Below are positions 10,111 through 18,958 of a DNA stretch of 64,000 nt, in pieces. The position numbers were made by a program, and so were the translations under genes. Position 1 is the stretch's first letter, and each line of letters starts with the position of its first letter. Source of the DNA: Mycolicibacterium setense. GTDB taxonomy: Bacteria > Actinomycetota > Actinomycetes > Mycobacteriales > Mycobacteriaceae. The notes below the pieces were generated by a model, which made no database searches, was not told the DNA's origin, and saw only the letters and a list, made by a program, of their open reading frames with translations. Location: contig NZ_JTJW01000006.1 of assembly GCF_000805385.1 (NCBI RefSeq), positions 620,001 through 684,000 of the forward strand, given 5' to 3'.

Positions 10111-11028
10111 TCAGTAGTGATACGTGTCGGACGGCGCCGGCACGTGATCGGGGTCGTCGCTGTACTCGGGCTCGTGGATGCCATAGGCCCGCGCCAAATC
10201 GAGGATCTTGTTGGCCCGGGCGATTCGAGGAAGGTCTGACCCGTTGCGGATCTCTCCGCCGTCGCGCTGGAACTCCGCGAAAAACTCTTTGGCCCAGCTG
10301 ATCTCGTCCTGCGACGGGGCCAGCCCCTCGTTGACGGTCGGGCACTGATCAGGCGTCAGGCAGATCTTGCCGGTCATGCCGAACTCGGCCGAGACTGCCG
10401 TGGCCTCCGACAGTCGCAGCGCGCTGGAGCCGACGGTCGGCCCGTCGATGGCGCCGGGGAGCCCGGCGGCCTTGGCGGCGATGGTGAACCGCGACCGCGC
10501 ATAGGCCAGCGTTGCCGGGTTGTCGCCGAAACCGGTGTCGCGCCGGAAGTCGCCGATGCCGAACGCCAGCCGGAATGCGCCCTTGGCCGCCGCGATCTCG
10601 GTGATCCGCTCGAGGCCGCGGGCAGTCTCGACCAGTGCCACGATCGGCACGCCGGGCAGCCGCCGAGCGGTCTCGGTGACGTGGTCCACCGATTCGACCA
10701 TGGCCAGCATGACGCCGCCCACCGAGGTGCCGGCCAGCATCTCCAGGTCATCGGCCCACCAAGGGGTGCCGAAGCCGTTGATCCGGACCCAATCGCTGTT
10801 GCCGTCGGCCAGCCACCGGGTCACCTTCTCGCGCGCGGACACCTTGTCCTTGGGAGCGACGGCGTCCTCGATGTCGAGCACGACGATGTCGGCGCGGGAA
10901 CGTGCCGCGGGGGCGAACCGCTCGAACTGTGCGCCGTTTACCAGCAGCCAACTCCGGGCCAGTACCGGGTCGATCCGGAATCCGGGTTCGGTGGGGTGGG
11001 ACTCGTCGGAGAAGGGCTGGTCATACAC
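10111..11028 (-). CDS. CitE-like HpcH/HpaI aldolase/citrate lyase beta family protein
   Basis: TIM-barrel lyase of 305 residues. Conserved acyl-CoA lyase features are visible: a metal-site strand VVLDIEDAV, an Arg in DWVRINGFGT, the Glu in ALVETARGLERI and the Asp in FGIGDFRRDTG, with GAIDGPT and GKICLTPDQ late in the barrel. Family members cleave or hydrolyse beta-hydroxyacyl-CoA esters such as malyl- or citramalyl-CoA; the substrate here is not determined. It is convergent with the dapB operon and downstream of the dienelactone hydrolase gene on the same strand (22-bp gap). Confidence 0.85.
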   Translation of the reverse strand: MYDQPFSDESHPTEPGFRIDPVLARSWLLVNGAQFERFAPAARSRADIVVLDIEDAVAPKDKVSAREKVTRWLADGNSDWVRINGFGTPWWADDLEMLAGTSVGGVMLAMVESVDHVTETARRLPGVPIVALVETARGLERITEIAAAKGAFRLAFGIGDFRRDTGFGDNPATLAYARSRFTIAAKAAGLPGAIDGPTVGSSALRLSEATAVSAEFGMTGKICLTPDQCPTVNEGLAPSQDEISWAKEFFAEFQRDGGEIRNGSDLPRIARANKILDLARAYGIHEPEYSDDPDHVPAPSDTYHY

Positions 11029-11050
11029 GCCGACAATCGTCGCTTACCGC

Positions 11051-11800
11051 CTACGCCGGGGCCAAAGCGGCCCCGAACACCCGCTCCGTGTTCTCCCAGT
11101 GCCGCTTTGCGGCCGCCTCGTCGTACACCGCCGCGTGATCGGGCACCGCGAAGCCGTGCGCTGCGGGATAGAACTCGATGGCGTGCTCGACCGCGGCCCC
11201 GGACAGCGCGTCCTCCAACCGCTTGCCGTCGTCCTCGGTGAAGGAGGCGTCGTTCTCGGCTGCGGCCACGTACACCGTCGCCTGGATCTTGTCGGCCAGC
11301 AGGTGAGGACTATCGGGATCGTCCGCCACGGCGAGCCGGCCGCCGTGGAAGGACAGCGCGGCCGCAACCCGCTCCGGAACGCGCGTCGCGACGATGAGGG
11401 AGGCACGCCCGCCCATGCAGTAGCCGGTGGTGCCGAATTTCTCACCGGTGACATCCGGCCGGGCGGCGAGGTAGTCGAAGAACGCCTCGGCGTCGGCGGC
11501 GATGATCTCCGGGGTGAGAGTGCCCATCAGCTCGAAGAGCTGCCTCCGCTGCTCCTGGTCGGTGAACACGGTGTTGAGGTCGAATGGGCCCCAACCCGGA
11601 GTGCGGTAGTAGACGTCGGGTACCACTACGACGTAACCGAATCCGGCCAGCGTGGCCGCCATCTGTTCCATGGTGGGGCGCAGGCCGCCGGCGTCGGGGA
11701 ACATCACGACACCGGGCCAGGGGCCGTCGCCCTCCGGAGTGGCGACGGTGACGGGGCAGGTGCCATCGGCTGTGGTGATCGTGTCCTTTGTGGTCGGCAT
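11051..11800 (-). CDS. Dienelactone hydrolase family protein
   Basis: Alpha/beta hydrolase of 249 residues with the dienelactone-hydrolase triad: nucleophile Cys in GYCMGG, an Asp after the following strand, and His in YPAAHGFAVPD. Start ATG 11800 gives the typical N-terminus (ITTADGTCPVTVATPEG). The family hydrolyses dienelactones or other small esters in the cytosol. It is divergent from thyA with 42 bp between them, as in M. tuberculosis (Rv2765). Confidence 0.9.
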   Translation of the reverse strand: MPTTKDTITTADGTCPVTVATPEGDGPWPGVVMFPDAGGLRPTMEQMAATLAGFGYVVVVPDVYYRTPGWGPFDLNTVFTDQEQRRQLFELMGTLTPEIIAADAEAFFDYLAARPDVTGEKFGTTGYCMGGRASLIVATRVPERVAAALSFHGGRLAVADDPDSPHLLADKIQATVYVAAAENDASFTEDDGKRLEDALSGAAVEHAIEFYPAAHGFAVPDHAAVYDEAAAKRHWENTERVFGAALAPA

Positions 11801-11830
11801 GGCTACCGTTCTACTCCCCGGGCCGCCACG

Positions 11831-11836
11831 TAAGCT
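11831..11836 (+). promoter_or_regulatory. Leaderless-type -10 box of thyA
   Basis: TAAGCT ends 6 bp before the thyA GTG (11843); no ribosome binding site is present. Confidence 0.5.
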
Positions 11837-11842
11837 GAGTGT

Positions 11843-12643
11843 GTGCCGATCCAGACGCCCTACGAGGACCTGTTGCGGAAGGTGTCCGAGCACGGGGTGC
11901 CGAAGTCGGATCGCACCGGCACCGGCACCCGCAGTCTGTTCGGGCACCAGATGCGCTACGACCTGGCCGCCGGCTTTCCGTTGATCACCACCAAGAAGGT
12001 GCACACCAAATCGGTGATCTACGAGCTGCTGTGGTTTTTGCGCGGCGATTCGAACGTGCGGTGGCTGCAGGATCACGGCGTGACCATCTGGGATGAATGG
12101 GCCAGTGAGACAGGTGATCTCGGGCCGGTGTACGGCGTCCAGTGGCGGTCGTGGCCGACCCCGTCCGGTGAGCACATCGACCAGATCTCGGGTGCCCTCG
12201 ATCTGCTCAAGCGTGACCCGGATTCGCGGCGCAACATCGTCTCGGCATGGAACGTCGGTGAGATCCCTCAAATGGCGCTGCCGCCGTGCCATGCCTTCTT
12301 CCAGTTCTACGTCGCCGAGGGCAAGCTGTCCTGCCAGCTGTATCAGCGCAGCGCCGACCTCTTCCTGGGGGTGCCGTTCAACATCGCGAGCTATGCCCTG
12401 CTGACCCACATGATGGCCGCGCAGGCCGGGTTGGGTGTCGGGGAGTTCGTCTGGACCGGCGGCGATTGCCACATCTACGACAACCATGTCGAGCAAGTGG
12501 CGCTGCAGCTCAGCCGTGAACCTCGGCCCTATCCGGAACTAGTTCTGGCACATCGCGATTCGATCTTCGACTACACCTATGACGATGTCGCGATCCTGAA
12601 TTACGATCCGCACCCGGCGATCAAGGCGCCCGTCGCTGTATGA
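11843..12643 (+). CDS. thyA: Thymidylate synthase ThyA
   Basis: Folate-dependent thymidylate synthase of 266 residues, converting dUMP to dTMP with methylene-tetrahydrofolate and releasing dihydrofolate. Visible are the N-terminal phosphate-binding Arg ([13 protein letters not shown]), the catalytic Cys in [29 protein letters not shown] and GDCHIYDNH. Start is GTG. The stop overlaps dfrA by 4 bp, coupling dihydrofolate production to its reduction. A second, unrelated thymidylate synthase (thyX) is at 25.7 kb. Confidence 0.98.
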   Translation: MPIQTPYEDLLRKVSEHGVPKSDRTGTGTRSLFGHQMRYDLAAGFPLITTKKVHTKSVIYELLWFLRGDSNVRWLQDHGVTIWDEWASETGDLGPVYGVQWRSWPTPSGEHIDQISGALDLLKRDPDSRRNIVSAWNVGEIPQMALPPCHAFFQFYVAEGKLSCQLYQRSADLFLGVPFNIASYALLTHMMAAQAGLGVGEFVWTGGDCHIYDNHVEQVALQLSREPRPYPELVLAHRDSIFDYTYDDVAILNYDPHPAIKAPVAV

Positions 12644-13146
12644 CCGACAAGCATGTGACAGGTGACCTCCGACGCCTGGCGCTGATCTGGGCGCAGTCGA
12701 GTACCGGCGTCATCGGCCGCAACAACGGGATCCCGTGGCGTCTGCCCGAGGACCAGGCCCGGTTCAAACAACTCACCCTCGGCCAGACCGTGGCGATGGG
12801 CCGGCTCACCTGGGAGTCGCTGCCGGCGAAGGTTCGTCCGCTGCCGGGGCGGCGCAACGTCGTCATCACCCGCAACGCCCGATACGTGGCGGACGGGGCC
12901 GAGGTGGTCACCGAACTCGGTGACGTCTTCCGGGGCTGGGTGATCGGCGGTGCGCAGATCTATGCGCAGGCCCTTCCGTTCGCGGACCGTTGTGAGGTCA
13001 CCGAGATCGACCTGGACCTGCCACCCACCGAGGGCGACGCGATGGCACCGGTGCTCGACGATTCCTGGACCAAGACCACAGGTGAGTGGCTGACCAGCAG
13101 TTCGGGACTGCGGTACCGATTCTGCAGCTACGTGCGGGCCCGGTAG
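12640..13146 (+). CDS. dfrA: Dihydrofolate reductase
   Basis: NADPH-dependent enzyme regenerating tetrahydrofolate; target of trimethoprim. 168 residues. It carries the conserved [24 protein letters not shown]-terminal core, GRLTWESLP, the [10 protein letters not shown] motif and [17 protein letters not shown] 12640 overlaps the thyA stop (ATGA). This adds roughly 13 residues before the conserved LIWAQ strand compared with the proteins I remember, so a later start is possible but less well coupled. The 3' end overlaps the convergent gene by 19 bp. Confidence 0.97.
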   Translation: MTDKHVTGDLRRLALIWAQSSTGVIGRNNGIPWRLPEDQARFKQLTLGQTVAMGRLTWESLPAKVRPLPGRRNVVITRNARYVADGAEVVTELGDVFRGWVIGGAQIYAQALPFADRCEVTEIDLDLPPTEGDAMAPVLDDSWTKTTGEWLTSSSGLRYRFCSYVRAR

Positions 13147-14369
13147 CCGGCCAGCCGGCGCACTTCACTGTCCGGGTCTTGGACGGCGAGCTCGTCGATC
13201 CGCTGTTCCAGCGCCGCGACGTCGTCGCTGTCGAGATCGCCGGGACCCATGGGCCCGATCAGATCACCGATGACGATCACCGCGTGGCGACGGATCACCG
13301 GCTCGGGATGCTCGAGGCCGGGCCGGACTCCCGGGAGCTCGGCGGCATCGAGCGTGCAGTATCCGCGCCCTGGTTTGAGGTCCTCGGCCACGATTGCCGC
13401 GATGGCCGGGTCTGCGAGCCCGGCGGCCAGCAACGTGTAATCCAGCGGCGGATGCCCGCGCCCGTGATCGCGAAACGAACGGTACGGCGCGGCGACGGCG
13501 GCCGACCTGCTGGCGGCCGGTAGGTCATGGCGTGCCAGCACTTCCAGCCCGGCACCGAGGCGGCCCAGGGCCGTTGCCACCCAGTCGTGGGCATTGCCTC
13601 GCAGCGGCAATGCAGCCCACAAGGCGTCCAGCACCTCAGGCGTCGCGATGTTGAGATCGGCGAGGAGTTTGGCGCCTGTCCAGGCAGTCTCGGAGTGCCT
13701 GAGCGCCGTGATCCCGACCGGTACCGCGGCCGCACCGGTGTCGAGCAGAAGCTCGATCGCCCGTTCTCTGCCGAGTGGATTGTCCGGTCCGGCAACCAGA
13801 CCCGCCGCCGCGGCGAGGGCTGCCACACGCTGCTCGACCGGCATGGCCAGGAGTTCTCGTTCGGCTTCCGCCGCGGCGACGTAGTCGGGGAAGTGACGCC
13901 GCAGTTCGTCGTCGGTCAACGAACGCATCAGAAGATCCGCGCCTTCGTCATCGAGGTAGACCACAGCGTCGGCGGGCAAGGTGCCTTCGGCGACGAGCGT
14001 GGTCCGCGTCCGCGCGGCGATGTTCAGCATCGCCTGTGCGAACCGGTCCCATTGCTGCTCCCACTGCGCGCGAGGCAGACCCGTAACTGCCGTGCGAAGC
14101 CGCTCACCCCACTGTGAATCGGTCTCGCCCCACTCGTAGTCCTGGTACTGCCAGTCTGGTGGGCTGAACCGGCAGTCCGGGTCCTCGACTGATTCCTCGG
14201 TGGCCAGCGCGATATTGGGCAGGTAGATCACCCCGGTGGTCTCGGCGTAGAACTCGCTGAAGGCCAGGGCGTACGGGGTTTCCGAACCGGCCGCCTCGAC
14301 CATCGCGCGGACGGCATTCGCAGCGGCCACGGTCAATTCCGTCTCGAACGCATCCCACTCGAACGTCAC
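13128..14369 (-). CDS. DUF4303-like protein with C-terminal HEAT-type repeats
   Basis: A 413-residue cytosolic protein in two parts. The N-terminal half (to about residue 175) looks like DUF4303/SMI1-neighbour proteins: [35 protein letters not shown], then an aromatic acidic stretch [13 protein letters not shown]. The C-terminal half is a series of alpha-helical repeats with HEAT character ([60 protein letters not shown]). It may be a protein-interaction scaffold; no enzymatic motif is seen. GTG 14369 was chosen over TTG 14387. Divergent to the ycaQ-like gene across a 34-bp tandem repeat. Confidence 0.75.
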   Translation of the reverse strand: MTFEWDAFETELTVAAANAVRAMVEAAGSETPYALAFSEFYAETTGVIYLPNIALATEESVEDPDCRFSPPDWQYQDYEWGETDSQWGERLRTAVTGLPRAQWEQQWDRFAQAMLNIAARTRTTLVAEGTLPADAVVYLDDEGADLLMRSLTDDELRRHFPDYVAAAEAERELLAMPVEQRVAALAAAAGLVAGPDNPLGRERAIELLLDTGAAAVPVGITALRHSETAWTGAKLLADLNIATPEVLDALWAALPLRGNAHDWVATALGRLGAGLEVLARHDLPAASRSAAVAAPYRSFRDHGRGHPPLDYTLLAAGLADPAIAAIVAEDLKPGRGYCTLDAAELPGVRPGLEHPEPVIRRHAVIVIGDLIGPMGPGDLDSDDVAALEQRIDELAVQDPDSEVRRLAGYRART

Positions 14370-14390
14370 GCAGACCAGTATCGCCAACGC

Positions 14391-14509
14391 GCTCCGCTAC
14401 TTGTGGTGGTCCTCGCTCCAATCCGCTCCGCTACTTGTCGGGCCGTTCGCTCCAATCCGCTCCGCTACTTGTCGGGCCGTTCGCTCCAATCCGCTCCGCT
14501 ACTTGTCGG
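14391..14509. repeat. 34-bp tandem repeat (VNTR-like), about 3.5 copies
   Basis: Unit begins GCTCCAATCCGCTCCGCTAC. Two identical full copies (14415-14448, 14449-14482), a 27-bp third copy (14483-14509) and a degenerate 24-bp leading copy (14391-14414). It fills the gap between two divergent genes. No spacers, so it is not a CRISPR. Confidence 0.9.
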
Positions 14510-14531
14510 TCCCCTAGGGAACGATGGCAGG

Positions 14532-15734
14532 GTGGCCACACTGACTACGGCGCAGGCCCGCCGCATTGCCGTCGCCGCCCAGGGTTTTCACGAACCCAAG
14601 CCCCGCGGCGCGGTGACCCGTGCGCACCTGCGCAGGCTCATCTCCCGGATTCAGGTGCTGCAGCTGGATTCGGTGTCGGTGGCCGTGCGAGCCCACTACG
14701 CCCCGGTGTTCAGCCGGCTGGGGCCGTATGACCGGGACACGCTGGACCGGGCTGCCTGGTCGCACAGCACCCGCTCACCCCGGCTACTCGTGGAGTACTG
14801 GGCGCATGAGGCCGCGCTGATGGCGGTTGAGGACTGGCCGCTGATGCGGTGGCGGATGCGTGAGTACACCCATGGCCGCTGGGGTACCGAGATCGTCCGG
14901 AAGAACCCCAAGCTGGCCGAGGACATCGTTGCGGCGGTCGCCGAGCTCGGCCCGTCGACGGCCGGTCAGATCGAGGCCCACCTGGAAGCCGCGCCGCGCG
15001 GTCGCAAGGGCCCGTGGTGGGACCGTAGTGAGACCAAATGGGTGGCCGAGGCCTTGTGGTCGTCAGGGGTTTTGACGACGGCGACCCGCGTCGGGTTCGC
15101 CCGGCACTACGACCTGACGGAACGCGTGCTGCCACCGGAGGTGCTGGCGCGCGAGATCGGCGACGAGGAGGCGGTCCGCGAGCTGGCATTGCGGGCGGCC
15201 ACCGCGCTCGGGGTCGGCACCGAGGCCGATATCCGCGACTATTTCCGGTTGGCGGCCAAGCAGGTCAAGCCGGCGATCGCCAAGCTGGTGGCCGATGGGG
15301 AGCTGGAGCCCGTCGACATAGAAGGCGTTCCGGCCTACCTGCGGGCAGGCCAGACCGTGCCGCGTCATGACCGCGGGACGGCGCTGCTGTGCCCGTTCGA
15401 CCCGTTGATCTTCTTCCGGCCCCGAGTAGAGCGCTTGTTCGACTTCCACTATCGGATCGAGATCTACACGCCAGCCGCCAAACGCCAATTCGGCTACTAC
15501 GTATGGCCGTTCATGCTCGACGGGGAGCTGGTCGCGCGCGTCGACCTCAAACGCACCGATGCCGCGCTACACGTGCCCGGCGCGTTCATGGAAGACGGCC
15601 AGGACCCCGCGCGGGTGGCGGAGGCCCTGGCCGTCGAGCTGAGGACGATGGCGTCGTGGCTGGGGGTGGGCGAGGTCGAGGTGGGGGGCCGTGGCGACCT
15701 CGCCGAGCCGTTACGTCGTCGCGTCCTCAGCTAA
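14532..15734 (+). CDS. YcaQ/AlkX-type winged-helix DNA glycosylase-like protein
   Basis: HTH_42 (AlkZ-superfamily) protein of 400 residues, mostly tandem winged-helix domains. The conserved region LISRIQVLQLDSVSVAVRAHY holds Q-Leu-D. As I recall, the Q-hydrophobic-D motif marks the YcaQ/AlkX branch (DNA interstrand crosslink or alkylated-base unhooking), while AlkZ itself has Q-x-Q. Also visible are RSPRLLVEYWAHEAALM and CPFDPLIFFRPRVERLF. GTG 14532 gives the natural N-terminus MATLTTAQARRIA; frames extending upstream only translate the tandem repeat. The 3' end overlaps the convergent permease gene by 24 bp. Confidence 0.85.
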   Translation: MATLTTAQARRIAVAAQGFHEPKPRGAVTRAHLRRLISRIQVLQLDSVSVAVRAHYAPVFSRLGPYDRDTLDRAAWSHSTRSPRLLVEYWAHEAALMAVEDWPLMRWRMREYTHGRWGTEIVRKNPKLAEDIVAAVAELGPSTAGQIEAHLEAAPRGRKGPWWDRSETKWVAEALWSSGVLTTATRVGFARHYDLTERVLPPEVLAREIGDEEAVRELALRAATALGVGTEADIRDYFRLAAKQVKPAIAKLVADGELEPVDIEGVPAYLRAGQTVPRHDRGTALLCPFDPLIFFRPRVERLFDFHYRIEIYTPAAKRQFGYYVWPFMLDGELVARVDLKRTDAALHVPGAFMEDGQDPARVAEALAVELRTMASWLGVGEVEVGGRGDLAEPLRRRVLS

Positions 15735-17117
15735 CTCGGGGACCCCACGGCCGCGGATCATGTTGGAGGCGAACACAATCCCGCCGATGACCAGCCAGAC
15801 GATACCGCCGATCTTGGCCAGCGAGTCGGCGTTGATCAACACGTAGCCGATGATCAGGAATCCGATGGTCGGCACCACGAGGTGCAGCAGGTAATTCTTC
15901 GACTTTTGTCGCACGGCGTAGTACCAGATGACCGAGGCATGCAGCAGGCAGAAGCCGAACAGCGCACCGAAATTCACCAGCGACGAGATCAAGCCGATCT
16001 GGCCGACGAAGAACAGCACCAGCACCAGGCTCAGTGCGCTGACCACCAGGATGGCTGCGATCGGCACCTTGCGGGAGCTGATCGTGGACAGGAACGCGGG
16101 CAGTTGGCGGTCGCGGCTCATCGAGAACAGCAACCGGCTGGTGGCGGCCTGGGCGGCCATCGCATTGGCGAAGCCCACGGCGAGCACGTTGACCACGAAG
16201 AACGCGTTCATCCACCCGGTGCTCGACGCGGCCTGTACCAGCAGGAAAAATGCGTTGCCCACCTCGTCGTCACCGAACGATTCGCGGCCTCCGGCCAGCA
16301 GGCTGGCCAGCCAGGTCTGGGTGATGAACAGGAACGCCACCACGAACAGGGCGACGATCATCGCGCGGCCGGCCGGGTTCTTCTTTCCGGTCGATTCCTC
16401 GGCCAGCGTTGAGATGCCGTCGAAGCCGAGGAAGCTCAGCACCGCGATCGACAGTGCTGCTGCGATCAACGGCGCGGTGACCAGTTCGGAGTTCCAGATC
16501 GGCAGTGCACTCCATCCGACGTCGGGGAGTGACTGCCCGGTGATGGCGCGCACCGCGATGATGACGAACAGCACGACGAAAACCAGTTCGACAGCGAGGA
16601 ATACGCGGTTCACGATCTTCAGCGATCCCACGCCGAGCAGGTTGATGATCGTGTTCACCACCACGAAGACGATCGCCCACACCCAGCGCGGAGTGCCCGG
16701 GAAGAGCCCGACCATCGATTCGGCGGCGAAGACATACAGCAGGGTGGGAATCAGCAGGTAATCGAGCAGGATCGCCCAACCGGCGAAGAACCCCAAGCCC
16801 GGGTGGATGCCGCGGCCCACATAGGCGTAGACCGACCCGGCAAGCGGGAACGACTTGGCCATCTGCGAGTACGCCAGGGCGGTGAACACCATGGCGATCA
16901 GGCCGATCAGGTAGACCAGCGGCACCATGCCCGATGCGCTGTTGTACACCGTGCCGAAGATCGTCCACGGTGCGATGGGCACCATGAAGACCAGGCCGTA
17001 GACGATCAGGTCGGCGGTGGAGACGGAACGGCTGAGTTCCTGTTTGTAGCCGAATGATTCGAGATCGCGTTGCCCTTCACCGGTGGTGAGATGGGCGGCG
17101 GCCGCTTCGGTTGCCAT
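15711..17117 (-). CDS. APC-superfamily amino acid permease
   Basis: Integral membrane transporter of 468 residues with about 12 hydrophobic helices. The first helix carries the unwound substrate-binding motif region (LIVYGLVFMVPIAPWTIFG), and the FLGFDGISTLAEE motif between helices 6 and 7 is typical of APC amino acid permeases. Substrate not identifiable. It lies 29 bp downstream of a proline iminopeptidase-like gene on the same strand, so the pair may import and process an amino acid derivative or short peptide. The GntR gene upstream probably regulates both. Confidence 0.92.
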   Translation of the reverse strand: MATEAAAAHLTTGEGQRDLESFGYKQELSRSVSTADLIVYGLVFMVPIAPWTIFGTVYNSASGMVPLVYLIGLIAMVFTALAYSQMAKSFPLAGSVYAYVGRGIHPGLGFFAGWAILLDYLLIPTLLYVFAAESMVGLFPGTPRWVWAIVFVVVNTIINLLGVGSLKIVNRVFLAVELVFVVLFVIIAVRAITGQSLPDVGWSALPIWNSELVTAPLIAAALSIAVLSFLGFDGISTLAEESTGKKNPAGRAMIVALFVVAFLFITQTWLASLLAGGRESFGDDEVGNAFFLLVQAASSTGWMNAFFVVNVLAVGFANAMAAQAATSRLLFSMSRDRQLPAFLSTISSRKVPIAAILVVSALSLVLVLFFVGQIGLISSLVNFGALFGFCLLHASVIWYYAVRQKSKNYLLHLVVPTIGFLIIGYVLINADSLAKIGGIVWLVIGGIVFASNMIRGRGVPELAEDATT

Positions 17118-17146
17118 GGCGTTCCTGTCGAGTCGAAGGGGAGGGG

Positions 17147-18076
17147 TCAGACCCGGGCGGCAGCGGCCAGATCGTGCTGATTCAGGAATTCGGCGATGAC
17201 CGAGCGGAACTCCTCGGGTTTCTCCAGGTGAGTGCAGTGGCTGGTGTCGGCGAACACATGACTGCGGGCGTCGGGAATGAGGTCGGCATAGGGCTGCCAG
17301 GTCGCCGGGGTGGCCTCGTCGAACTCGCCGGCGATGACGAGTGTCGGGGCGATGACCGATGGCAGCCGGTCGATGATGCTCCAGTCGCGCAGAGTTCCGA
17401 TGACATGAAACTCGTTGGGGCCGTTCATCGTGTGGTACACCGTCGGCTCAGCCTCCATCTGGGCCACGGTGTCGGCGAAGTCTTTCGGCATCGGCTCGAC
17501 CCGGCAGACATGGCGACGGTAGAACTCCTCCGTGGCGGCCAGGTACGCGGGATCTGTGACCGTGCCGTCGGCCTCGTGTCGATCCAGCGCCGCCCGGGCC
17601 TCCGGCGGCAGTTGGGCGCGAAGTTCGGCGGCGCCCTCGACCCACAGTTGCATCGAGGCGGGGGAGTTGCAGATCGACAGCGACGCCAGCCCCTCCGGGG
17701 CGCGGACGGCGATCTCGGCGCCCAGCATGCCGCCCCACGATTGTCCGAGTACGTGGTAGCGGTCGAACCCGAGTGCTTCACGCACGGTGTGGAACTCGTC
17801 GACGAACAGTGGAGGCGTCCAGAAGTCGGTGGGCGCGTCAGGCAGGTGGGTGCTGTTGCCGCAGCCCAGCTGGTCGTAGTGGACGACGGTGCGGCCGGTC
17901 TCGCCGGCCAGGGCGGCGATATTGGCGACGTAGTTGTGGGCCATGCCGGGACCACCGTGCAGGACGAACAGGGGGAGAGCGTCGGGCCGGGCGCTTTCGG
18001 GTGTGGTGATCTGAACCCAGGTCTCGTGACCGCGGAAGGACACTGTGCGGGTGGTGCAAGGCATGGGCGTCAGCAT
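17147..18076 (-). CDS. Proline iminopeptidase-like alpha/beta hydrolase (S33 family)
   Basis: Serine hydrolase of 309 residues. It has the oxyanion motif HGGPG, the DQLGCGNS strand, the nucleophile elbow GQSWGG, an Asp in AGEFDEATP and a late His in DTSHCTHLEKPEEF. This architecture fits peptidase S33 enzymes that release N-terminal proline or cleave amides such as amino acid amides. No signal peptide, so cytosolic. Likely operon with the APC permease downstream. TTG/ATG choice is open: ATG 18064 (MPCTTRTV) is 12 bp inside this start. Confidence 0.88.
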   Translation of the reverse strand: MLTPMPCTTRTVSFRGHETWVQITTPESARPDALPLFVLHGGPGMAHNYVANIAALAGETGRTVVHYDQLGCGNSTHLPDAPTDFWTPPLFVDEFHTVREALGFDRYHVLGQSWGGMLGAEIAVRAPEGLASLSICNSPASMQLWVEGAAELRAQLPPEARAALDRHEADGTVTDPAYLAATEEFYRRHVCRVEPMPKDFADTVAQMEAEPTVYHTMNGPNEFHVIGTLRDWSIIDRLPSVIAPTLVIAGEFDEATPATWQPYADLIPDARSHVFADTSHCTHLEKPEEFRSVIAEFLNQHDLAAAARV

Positions 18077-18079
18077 GAA

Positions 18080-18112
18080 TGATTAATGGTCCCGTGACAA
18101 GACCATTAATCA
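18080..18112. promoter_or_regulatory. 12-bp perfect inverted repeat, candidate GntR operator
   Basis: TGATTAATGGTC (18080-18091) and GACCATTAATCA (18101-18112) are exact reverse complements separated by 9 bp. They sit in the 45-bp gap between the divergent hydrolase/permease operon and the GntR-family gene. The TGGTC...GACCA core is typical of GntR/FadR-type sites. Binding here would control both directions. Confidence 0.75.
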
Positions 18113-18121
18113 GGATTTAAT

Positions 18122-18934
18122 GTGACACGTCGATATTGTGTGCCCATGGGGAATCCCGAGCCGCAGACGACAGAGCCCACGGGCACCACGCCCGGGCTGC
18201 TTGAGCGCGAACTCGAACCCTCGTCGCGGGTGGATGAAATCACCGACCGTCTCGTCACCGCAGTGGCAATCGGCGAGTATCTGCCCGGATCGCGCCTGCC
18301 TGCCGAGCGTGAACTCGCCGCGTCCCTGCGGGTCGGCCGGATGACGGTACGTGCGGCCCTGGCCAGGCTGGTCGAGCTCGGCCTGGTGGAAACCCGGCGC
18401 AGCGGCCGCAGTGGCGGCACCTATGTGCTGCAGCAATGGCCGGAATCGTCGACCGCCGCCGTCGGGCGCACCCTGACCATGCGAATCGACGAACTGCGGG
18501 ACCGCTGCGATGCCATCTGCCGAATCCACGGTGCGGTATGTCGTGCGGCCGCCGAGGCCCGGACCGATCGTGACCTCGCGGTGCTGAGGGAACGGCTCGA
18601 GGCCTACCGCCGCGCGGAGAGCGGTCTGGCCGCCCAGCAGGCGGACAGCGCGTTGCACCTGGCGATCATGGACGCGGCCGGCAATACCGTGCTCAAACAG
18701 ATGCTGCTCGAGTTGGAGGCCTCCGTGAGCATCGCCGCACCGGCCCACCTGTGGGGTGAATCGGCGACCATGCGCCAGATGGAGCTGCGAGCCCTGCGGG
18801 AGCACGAACAGCTGATCGACGCGATCGCCGGACGTCGTGGGGACGACGCCGAAGCGCTGGCACGCGCGCATCTGGCGATCGACTTCGAACACATCTCGGC
18901 CGCGATGCGGCGCGCCGGAGGCCTGGCCGACTGA
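18122..18934 (+). CDS. GntR-family (FadR subfamily) transcriptional regulator
   Basis: A 270-residue regulator. A GntR winged helix lies at about residues 36-100 (ITDRLVTAVAIGEYLPGSRLPAERELA, MTVRAALARLVELGLVETRR). It is followed by an all-helical FCD ligand-binding domain with metal-type residues (DSALHLAIMDAAGN, REHEQLIDAIAGRRGDDAEALARAHL). GTG 18122 was chosen because AGGA (18112-18115) stands 6 bp before it; ATG 18146 is an alternative. It is divergent from the S33 hydrolase-permease pair, which it probably represses until an effector binds. Confidence 0.92.
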   Translation: MTRRYCVPMGNPEPQTTEPTGTTPGLLERELEPSSRVDEITDRLVTAVAIGEYLPGSRLPAERELAASLRVGRMTVRAALARLVELGLVETRRSGRSGGTYVLQQWPESSTAAVGRTLTMRIDELRDRCDAICRIHGAVCRAAAEARTDRDLAVLRERLEAYRRAESGLAAQQADSALHLAIMDAAGNTVLKQMLLELEASVSIAAPAHLWGESATMRQMELRALREHEQLIDAIAGRRGDDAEALARAHLAIDFEHISAAMRRAGGLAD

Positions 18935-18958
18935 CCTGCGGCCAGGTCCCGACCGTGG

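Noticed and set aside
14391..14509. CRISPR-like repeats
   Set aside because: Copies are directly adjacent without spacers and no cas genes occur nearby.
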